A stretch of 45,942 nucleotides of DNA from Polyangiaceae bacterium (lineage in GTDB: Bacteria > Myxococcota > Polyangia > Polyangiales > Polyangiaceae): positions 1-45,942 of the forward strand of contig JAICTU010000008.1 of the NCBI GenBank assembly GCA_025936205.1. The letters are read 5' to 3'. The position numbers and the translations under genes were made by a program. The notes beneath the pieces were generated by a model, which saw nothing but the letters and a program-made list of their open reading frames with translations, had not been told where the DNA came from and ran no database searches. Below are positions 40,511 to 45,942 of this stretch, piece by piece; within the stretch, counting starts at the first letter, position 1, and each line of letters begins with the position of its first letter.

Positions 40511-43500
40511 ATGGCGGGCAAGAGCAGGGTTTGGGGGGAGCGCGGTCGCGCGCGCGGGTTTGTGGCTCGCGCCCTGCTGGCGGCCGCGCTCTCGGGGAGC
40601 AGCGCGCTGGGCGCGGACAGCGACGGCGATGGGCTCGATGATGCCTGGGAGCAGCAGTATTTCGGCGGCCTGAGCGCTGTGGCCGCGGCGGATCCCGACG
40701 GCGACGGGCTGACCAACGCGCAGGAGCACGCGCTCGGCTCGGACCCCACACGCTTCGATACGGATGGCGACGGCCTGTCCGACGGGCGCGAGCGCGATCT
40801 GCGCACCGATCCCACGTTGCGCGACACCGACAGCGACGGGCTGACAGATTACGCCGAGGCGCAAGTTTACCATACGAATCCACGGCGCCGTGACAGCGAT
40901 GGCGGCGGACGCGGCGACGGCGAGGAAGTGTTCATCGACGGCACCGATCCGCTGGTGGCGTCCGACGACGCGCTCGACTCTGACGGCGACGGGCTGACGA
41001 ATCAGCAGGAGCTCTCGCTGGGGACCAATCCCTTTGCGAAGGACACGGACGGTGACGGACTCGCTGATACCGCCGAGGATGCCAACCACGACGGTAGCTA
41101 TCAGGGCGACCAGAACGAGAACGGGCATTTCGAGCCCGAGCTGGGCGAGGAGACGGATCCGACGCGGGCCGACACGGACGGCGACGGGTTGGATGATGGT
41201 CAGGAGTTGTTGCGCGGAACGGATCCGTTCGATCCCGACTCGGATGAGGACGGCATCAGCGACGGCGACGAGTACGCGCGCAGCCTGGATGACTTGTCTT
41301 GCCTGAATCCGGCGAATCCGGACTCCGACGGCGACGGCGTCGGTGACGGCGACGAGCTCGCGGCGCAGCTGAACCCTTGCGATCCCGATAGCGACGGCGA
41401 TGGCGTGCTGGACGGCGTCGAGCTCCATGACGGGACCGATCCGGCGCTGCCCGGCGCCGGGACGGACACGGACGGCGACGGCCTCACCGACACCTATGAG
41501 ACGGACGTCACCAACACCGACCCGGCGCTCGCCGACAGCGACGGCGACGGGCTCTCGGACGCTGAGGAGGTCTTCCCGCTGCACGATGGTCTGGTGACCG
41601 ATGCCCACGACGCCGACAGCGACGACGACGGTCTGCTCGACGGCAACGAGAGTGAGGTCGCCGGCGATCAGGTGACGATTCACTCGAACGCATTGCGCGC
41701 CGACAGCGACGGCGACGGGCTCTCGGACGGGCTGGAGCGCGGACTCGCTTTACCACAGATCAGCGCGCTGGATCCGGATGCGACGGATCTCGGCGTGTTC
41801 GTGGCGGACACGGAGCCGTCGACCAGGACGGATCCGCTGGAGCCGGACACCGACCACGATGGCCTGCTCGATGGCGCGGAAGACCAGAACCATGACGGCT
41901 TCAAGCAAGCGAGCGAGACCGATCCGAATGTGTTCGACAGCGATGGAGATGGGATTGGGGACGGTGAGGAGCTGAAGCAGAACGCGAACAGCGCTTGCGG
42001 ACAGCAGTTCGATCCGACCAACCCGAACGACGGGGCAGCTGATTTCGACAACGACGGCCTCACCAACACCACCGAGCTCAACCTGCGCGTGCGCATCGGC
42101 CTGGTGCTGGTGGCGGCGCCCACGGATCCCTGCCGGCAAGACACGGACGGTGACGGTCTCAGCGACAAGGTCGAGGCACAGAGCGCCTACGGCAACGGTC
42201 AGACCAATCCGACTCTGACGGATACGGACGGTGATGGTCTGCTCGATGGTGAGGAGGACGTGGATCACAGCGGCCGCCGCGGCGCCACGGAGACAGACCC
42301 GACCCGGCGCGACAGCGACGGGGACGGCATCAGCGACGGCGGGGAAGACGCGAATCACAACAACGTCGTGGATAGCGGCGAGACCGATCCACGGGTGGCT
42401 GACAGCGACGGCGACGGTCTCGACGACGGCACGGAAGTGTTCCGGCTCGGCACCGATCCGCTGAACACGGATACGGACGGCGACGGCCTCTCCGACGGGC
42501 GAGAAATGGGAGTGGACGGCGACGCGGACCCGATGACACGGACGGATCCTCGAGCCCAAGACACAGACGGCGACGGGCTGGACGACGGCGTGGAGGACGC
42601 GAACCTGGACGGTCGCGTCGATCAGGGTGAAACGAGTCCGATCGATCGCGACACCGACCACGGCGGCGTGAATGACGGCCAGGAGGTTCTGGTGGACGGC
42701 ACCAATCCGAACGATCCCAAAGACGACAAGGTGGCCACGGGCAGCACGCCGGAGATTCCGGACGACCTGCGTCCGGATGCGAACCCGGTGGAGCTGCCGC
42801 CCGAGGAAGCCGATCCTGAGCCCGATCCGCGCTTCTTCCTGGAGCCGAACGCGGAAATTCGCGGCTCGAGCTGCAGTGTGACGGCCGCGGGGGGAGCGGG
42901 CAGCGCGGGGGCGCCGCTGGGCTGCGCCGCGCTGGCGGTCGCGATCGCGGCGGCACGCCGTCGGTCCCGGCGCGGCGCGCGCGCGGCGTCCTGGCTGGGG
43001 CTGCTGGGGTCGCTCTTCGCGGGGGCGCTCGCCGGCAAGGCGCGGGCGCAGACGCCGGACCAGATTGCGACGGCGCGCAACACGAACATCGACGCCAATC
43101 CCCATCGCATCAATCCGGCGGGCTTCGAGCTGCTCGGTGTGAGCCGCCCGCGGGTGCTGCCGCACCTGGCGCTGCGCGCGGCGGCTTCGTTCAATTATCT
43201 GACGGGACCGGCGGTGGTCGCCGACCGCAGCACGGGCGACACCTTGCGCAAGCTGGTGGCCAACCGGGAAGAGGCGGAGCTGGGCTTTGCGCTCGGTATC
43301 GCCGACCGCTTTCAGGTGTCCTTGATGGCGCCGGCGGTGTTGCACCAGCGCGCCGAGCTGCCGGGGCAGAACCTGGGCACCGCCAGCTCTTCGGGCTTTG
43401 GCAATCCGACGATCGTGCCGCGCGCGGTGATCGTGGGCGCCGGCGATGAGTCCTTCGCGCTGGGCGTGGAGGTGCCGGTGACGCTGCCCCTGTACGACAC

Positions 43501-44710
43501 GCCGGCGTACATGGGCTATGATGGCTGGGGCGTCGAGCCGCGGCTCCTGACCGAGGGCAAGGCGGGTCCGGTCGTGATTTCGACCGCCATCGGTACGCTG
43601 TTCAAGCCCGAGCAGCGCATCTTCAACCTGCACGACGGCAATCAGCTGACGTACGGCCTTTCCACCATGGTGCCCGACGCCTTGAAGGGTTGGGACTTTG
43701 GCGCGGAGTTTCAGGGCGGCACGCCGCTGGATCGCCCTGGCCGCAGCGCGGAGACGCGCGGCGAGGTGCTGGTCGGCGCGCGGCACCGGATCGACGAGCG
43801 GCTCAGCGTGAGCACCGGTGGGGGCGCCGGCGTGATGAGTGGCGTGGGGCAGTCCGGATACCGTGTCTTCGTATCGGTGGGCTATGCGGCGTCGCTGGTG
43901 GGCACACCGGAAGCCGAGAACGAGGACGCGCGCAAGCAAGACTGCTCAGCGCATCCGGGCGTGGCATTGCCCCCCGGCTGCCCGCCGCCGGACTCCGATC
44001 ACGACGGGATCCTGGACGCGGCCGACAAGTGCCCGAACGAGCCCGAGGACCAGGACGGCTTCGAGGACCAGGACGGCTGCCCCGACCTCGACAACGACAA
44101 GGACGGCTTGAAGGACAGTGAAGACGGCTGCCCCAACGAGCCCGAAGATCGCGACGGCTACAAGGACGCGGACGGCTGCCCCGAGCCGGACAATGACGGG
44201 GACGGGATCCTGGATACTGCCGACAAGTGTCCGAACGACCCCGAGGACGAGCCGGGCGAAGGCGCCGACGGCTGCCCCAGGCAGATGTCCAAGCTGTGTC
44301 CCGATGGCGCGCGGCCGACGTCGACGGGCGAGTGCCTGGCGCACATCGACGCGGGGCTGATCCAGATCTCCGAGCCCGTGCAGTTCGAAGAGGGGACCGC
44401 GAACCTGAAGGACGCGAGCCGTGAGCTCCTGAACCAGGTCGTCGATATCCTGGACGCGAACAAGGACATGAAGATCCAGGTCGTCGGGCATACCGACAGC
44501 TGGGGTCTGAAGGCGAACAACCTGGAGTTGTCGCGCGAGCGGGCTCGCTCCGTGCGCTTCTATCTGATCCGGCAGAGCAAGGATCCGACGCGCATGGCCA
44601 AGAACGTGAGATCACTCGGCAAGGGCGAGTCGGAGCCGATCGAGAGCAACGACACGGCGGTCGGGCGCGCGAAGAACCGGCGCGTGGAGTTCGTGATCGT
44701 GGGCAAGTGA
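40511..44710 (+). CDS. Giant TSP3-repeat / MYXO-CTERM-like / OMP-OmpA fusion protein
   Basis: 1399 residues from ATG 40511. Order: signal peptide (ending near SGSSALGA); about 25 Asp-rich calcium-binding TSP3-like repeats (36 to about 725; consensus DSDGDGLSDG-x-E); acidic Pro-rich linker; MYXO-CTERM-like signal (Cys788, hydrophobic stretch, RRRSRR); a second signal-peptide-like stretch ending GKARAQ (823-847); a beta-rich outer-membrane region (850 to about 1150); three classical TSP3 repeats with CPNEPED (1160-1257); and an OmpA peptidoglycan-binding domain (1280-1399; VVGHTDSWG, NNLELSRERARSVRFYL, NRRVEF). The frame is unbroken across the junction and no ATG, GTG or TTG lies between the sorting signal and the second leader. 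Divergent from the lipoprotein at 39761. Confidence 0.9.
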   Translation: MAGKSRVWGERGRARGFVARALLAAALSGSSALGADSDGDGLDDAWEQQYFGGLSAVAAADPDGDGLTNAQEHALGSDPTRFDTDGDGLSDGRERDLRTDPTLRDTDSDGLTDYAEAQVYHTNPRRRDSDGGGRGDGEEVFIDGTDPLVASDDALDSDGDGLTNQQELSLGTNPFAKDTDGDGLADTAEDANHDGSYQGDQNENGHFEPELGEETDPTRADTDGDGLDDGQELLRGTDPFDPDSDEDGISDGDEYARSLDDLSCLNPANPDSDGDGVGDGDELAAQLNPCDPDSDGDGVLDGVELHDGTDPALPGAGTDTDGDGLTDTYETDVTNTDPALADSDGDGLSDAEEVFPLHDGLVTDAHDADSDDDGLLDGNESEVAGDQVTIHSNALRADSDGDGLSDGLERGLALPQISALDPDATDLGVFVADTEPSTRTDPLEPDTDHDGLLDGAEDQNHDGFKQASETDPNVFDSDGDGIGDGEELKQNANSACGQQFDPTNPNDGAADFDNDGLTNTTELNLRVRIGLVLVAAPTDPCRQDTDGDGLSDKVEAQSAYGNGQTNPTLTDTDGDGLLDGEEDVDHSGRRGATETDPTRRDSDGDGISDGGEDANHNNVVDSGETDPRVADSDGDGLDDGTEVFRLGTDPLNTDTDGDGLSDGREMGVDGDADPMTRTDPRAQDTDGDGLDDGVEDANLDGRVDQGETSPIDRDTDHGGVNDGQEVLVDGTNPNDPKDDKVATGSTPEIPDDLRPDANPVELPPEEADPEPDPRFFLEPNAEIRGSSCSVTAAGGAGSAGAPLGCAALAVAIAAARRRSRRGARAASWLGLLGSLFAGALAGKARAQTPDQIATARNTNIDANPHRINPAGFELLGVSRPRVLPHLALRAAASFNYLTGPAVVADRSTGDTLRKLVANREEAELGFALGIADRFQVSLMAPAVLHQRAELPGQNLGTASSSGFGNPTIVPRAVIVGAGDESFALGVEVPVTLPLYDTPAYMGYDGWGVEPRLLTEGKAGPVVISTAIGTLFKPEQRIFNLHDGNQLTYGLSTMVPDALKGWDFGAEFQGGTPLDRPGRSAETRGEVLVGARHRIDERLSVSTGGGAGVMSGVGQSGYRVFVSVGYAASLVGTPEAENEDARKQDCSAHPGVALPPGCPPPDSDHDGILDAADKCPNEPEDQDGFEDQDGCPDLDNDKDGLKDSEDGCPNEPEDRDGYKDADGCPEPDNDGDGILDTADKCPNDPEDEPGEGADGCPRQMSKLCPDGARPTSTGECLAHIDAGLIQISEPVQFEEGTANLKDASRELLNQVVDILDANKDMKIQVVGHTDSWGLKANNLELSRERARSVRFYLIRQSKDPTRMAKNVRSLGKGESEPIESNDTAVGRAKNRRVEFVIVGK
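40616..42683 (+). repeat. Tandem coding repeats (calcium-binding TSP3-like)
   Basis: About 25 degenerate copies of a unit coding D-[ST]-D-G-D-G-[LVI]-x-[DN]-x-x-E, spaced roughly 20-50 residues. At DNA level the core GACGGCGACGG recurs in the same reading frame. Copies 4, 5, 9, 14, 16, 18 and 25 deviate in the GDG core. Such runs are prone to recombination and to assembly collapse, so the copy number should be treated with caution. Confidence 0.85.
42866..43048 (+). other. Internal sorting signal followed by second signal peptide
   Basis: Residues 786-846 of the giant ORF. SSCSV (Cys788), a small-residue linker TAAGGAGSAGAPLG, hydrophobic CAALAVAIAAA, then basic RRRSRRGARA. This matches the MYXO-CTERM plan of Cys, membrane segment and Arg cluster, normally found at the extreme C-terminus. 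It is followed at once by SWLGLLGSLFAGALAGKARA and Q847, which reads as a Sec signal peptide with an AxA cleavage site. Confidence 0.65.
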
Positions 44711-44719
44711 TCTCTCGGC

Positions 44720-44744
44720 GGGGCCGCTACGCGCGAGCGGCCCC
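44720..44744. terminator. Strong bidirectional terminator hairpin
   Basis: GGGGCCGCT (44720-44728) and AGCGGCCCC (44736-44744) form a perfect 9-bp stem with a seven-base loop. It lies 10 bases after the giant ORF stop and 27 bases before the stop of the convergent small-peptide gene. No T run follows on either strand, as is common at very high GC. Confidence 0.6.
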
Positions 44745-44770
44745 GATCTCGAGATGGGTCGGCGCTCGTC

Positions 44771-45022
44771 TCAGAGCAGCGCGGCGATACCCGCTGCGAT
44801 ACCGAGGACGGTGCCGACGAAGCCCGTGGCCTTCTTGCCCTCGCTGCTCGTCAGGGCGTTGTAGGTGGCCTTCGCGGCGCTGCCGACCGCGTGCCCCACG
44901 TCGCTGGCGGCATTCTTGGTCCAGTTCCAGGCATCGCCCAGCCAACCGCCGCCCTGGATCAGCATCAGCTCTTGCTCGCTCAGCTCCATCGCACCGTCGA
45001 TACCCACGAAATTGTTGTTCAT
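44771..45022 (-). CDS. Double-glycine leader peptide, bacteriocin-like
   Basis: 83 residues. The leader MNNNFVGIDGAMELSEQELM continues as LIQGG. ELSEQEL-x3-IQGG has the acidic/hydrophobic spacing and Gly24-Gly25 end recognised by C39-peptidase ABC exporters. Predicted core of about 58 residues: Trp-rich start (WLGDAWNWTKNA), Gly/Ala/Ser/Thr-rich middle, and a hydrophobic end (GFVGTVLGIAAGIAALL) with small-xxx-small spacing, as in pore-forming two-peptide bacteriocins. No Cys, so not a lanthipeptide. AAGGGAAGG lies 4-12 bases before the ATG, a strong ribosome binding site. No exporter, immunity gene or modifying enzyme is in the window; an ECF sigma factor diverges 440 bases away. It could be an antimicrobial or a signalling peptide. 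Confidence 0.78.
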   Translation of the reverse strand: MNNNFVGIDGAMELSEQELMLIQGGGWLGDAWNWTKNAASDVGHAVGSAAKATYNALTSSEGKKATGFVGTVLGIAAGIAALL

Positions 45023-45260
45023 GTCGCCTTCCCTTCTGGATTGAGGTTGGTGTCTGGCGAACGGCGCCGGACAACGTAGGGGTCGGCGCGCTGGCGCGGC
45101 GGGTTGCTCTGGAATGCGCAGCGGAAAGGCGGATGTCGCTGTGGGTTGAGCAGTGTCGCCGGGCGAGAGGAAAAGTGCAATCGCTGTACTGCGGACGACA
45201 TTCGCCGGAGCCGCAGTTGCTCGTGTCATCCACGCTGCTAGCTTGGTTCGGTTGTTTGCC

Positions 45261-45356
45261 GTTGGGGAACGGCAGCCAACGGGCCCAGCTCTTAGTGCGG
45301 GGACACCCCGCACCGCGGGTTCGAGCGCTGAGGCGGAACAAGGGGACTGGTTCCGC
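45261..45356. ncRNA. Hairpin cluster, candidate structured leader or small RNA
   Basis: Three consecutive stems: GTTGG/CCAAC (45261-45280), a perfect 8-bp stem GTGCGGGG-ACA-CCCCGCAC (45295-45313), and a perfect 7-bp stem GCGGAAC/GTTCCGC (45333-45339 with 45350-45356). On the plus strand they would sit in the leader of the ECF sigma gene, about 105-200 bases before its start. The strand of any transcript is unknown. Confidence 0.35.
45296..45314 (+). repeat. 19-base hairpin repeat, copy B
   Basis: TGCGGGGACACCCCGCACC, identical over 19 bases to the minus strand at 1861-1879. It forms a compact stem with an ACA loop. This copy is clearly extragenic. Confidence 0.45.
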
Positions 45357-45462
45357 AAGCAAGGGTCGCGGAGGAAGAGCTCGCACGTGCCGGGGACTGC
45401 GCGTGATGCCACCACCGCATTTTGAAAAGTAGAGCGCTATACGTGCGCTCGCGTGGAGGCGG

Positions 45463-45942
45463 ATGCCGCATTCGGACACGGTTCGAGGTGCAACGGATGC
45501 CTGCGAGGCAACGTCAACGAGTGGCGAAGAGGATCTGGAACGCCTCTACGCCCATCATGTGCCGCCGCTTCGGCGCAGCCTGATCCGGAGGTTCGCTCAC
45601 TTCGAGCGCCGATCGGGCTTGCCCAGCGCGGATGTGGATGACGCGATCCAGGAGGCTTTCGCCAAGCTCCTGGCGGCGGGATGGCTGTCGAGACAGCGCC
45701 CGGAGCGTGGCTCCGCCGCAGCGTACCTGGCCGGCACCGTGCGCAACCTGTGCATGGACTCGCTGCGCGCGCAGCGCCGAGAAGAAGCTCTGAGATCGCG
45801 GGCCGCCGCCCAGGCGCGCAGCGGGCCGCCGAGTCTCGAACAGCCAGCGGGCGAGGGCGAGCAGGAATCGAGAAGAGTCGAGCTCGCGCGGGCGCACATC
45901 GCGGAGTTGCCCCTGGAGCTGTCCGGGTACTTCCGGGTGCGC
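45463..45942 (+). CDS. ECF-type RNA polymerase sigma factor (3' end outside window)
   Basis: 160 codons visible, frame open at the window edge. Region 2: LERLYAHHVPPLRRSLIRRF, then SADVDDAIQEAFAKLL (the DD-A-x-QEAF core that contacts RNA polymerase), then AYLAGTVRNLCMDSLRAQRR (the NxxxDxxR DNA-melting and -10 recognition helix). Region 4 begins around HIAELPLEL and is cut. A Ser/Gly/Glu-rich linker separates the regions. GGAGG is three bases from ATG 45463, close but usable. An anti-sigma factor would be expected just downstream, outside the window. Divergent from the double-glycine peptide gene, which it may control. Confidence 0.88.
   Translation, partial: MPHSDTVRGATDACEATSTSGEEDLERLYAHHVPPLRRSLIRRFAHFERRSGLPSADVDDAIQEAFAKLLAAGWLSRQRPERGSAAAYLAGTVRNLCMDSLRAQRREEALRSRAAAQARSGPPSLEQPAGEGEQESRRVELARAHIAELPLELSGYFRVR

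Larger units (their letters stand above)
45023..45462. other. Divergent intergenic region between peptide and ECF sigma genes
   Basis: 440 bases, unusually long for this window. Contains three hairpins (45261-45356) including a copy of the 19-base repeat. Plus-strand frames running to about 45432 have no ribosome binding site or recognised product. A TTGCA (minus strand, near 45176-45180) has only partial -24 bases upstream and was not called as a sigma-54 site. Confidence 0.55.

Noticed and set aside
45091..45107. TGGCGC-N6-TTGC resembling a sigma-54 promoter
   Set aside because: The spacing is one base too long, and spacing between the -24 and -12 elements is strict.
45340..45432. Frame ending near 45432 whose translation resembles the antisense-tRNA pattern (GGRARTCRGLRVMPPP)
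   Set aside because: I could not fold a cloverleaf on either strand and the T-arm consensus is missing, so no tRNA is called.

Overview
The window is about 70% GC, densely coded on both strands, and looks like a myxobacterial chromosome, probably the Polyangiales/Sorangiineae side. The evidence is three Ser/Thr protein kinases, a sigma-70 factor resembling the Myxococcales-specific TIGR03001 group, an FHA-domain sigma-54 activator, PEGA/TPR proteins, many Cys-rich lipoproteins, and a MYXO-CTERM-like sorting signal. No tRNA, rRNA, CRISPR array or prophage was seen. Product names come from reading motifs; no database was searched.

Layout. 1-4025: the 5' part of a Ser/Thr kinase, an exported Gly-rich protein, heme O synthase (ctaB) and a lipoprotein esterase. 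4248-8500: a tight four-gene operon of exported proteins, including a ligand-binding-like lipoprotein and a trypsin-fold protein that has lost all three catalytic residues. 8500-16040: a regulatory cluster with a TIGR03001-like sigma factor, two Ser/Thr kinases, a PEGA/TPR membrane protein, an FHA-AAA-Fis sigma-54 activator and a lipoprotein. A near-perfect sigma-54 promoter (8605-8619) sits in front of the sigma factor. 16351-19944: phosphofructokinase, glutathione S-transferase, a REP-associated-type transposase and a small lipoprotein. 20004-26725: a two-component pair diverging from an RND efflux pair, with palindromes between them. 26729-33553: a PAS hybrid kinase, a GT-C-type membrane glycosyltransferase, and an SGNH/AlgX-like protein diverging from an MBOAT acyltransferase. 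33573-37191: RecQ and a GH2 glycosidase. 37379-40318: greB, a methyltransferase, an exported methyltransferase-like lipoprotein and another lipoprotein. 40511-44710: one giant ORF that looks like two surface proteins fused at an internal sorting signal. 44771-45942: a small double-glycine-leader peptide diverging from an ECF sigma factor that runs off the window, with a hairpin-rich region between them.

How the genes may work together. The regulatory cluster reads as a circuit. Kinases phosphorylate Thr on a target, the FHA domain of the activator reads that state, and the activator opens the sigma-54 promoter of the sigma-70-type factor. The neighbouring lipoproteins are candidate sensors or outputs. 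The MBOAT, SGNH and GT-C genes suggest O-acetylation of a surface glycan. The peptide/ECF pair and the fused TSP3-OmpA protein are the least conventional parts of the window.
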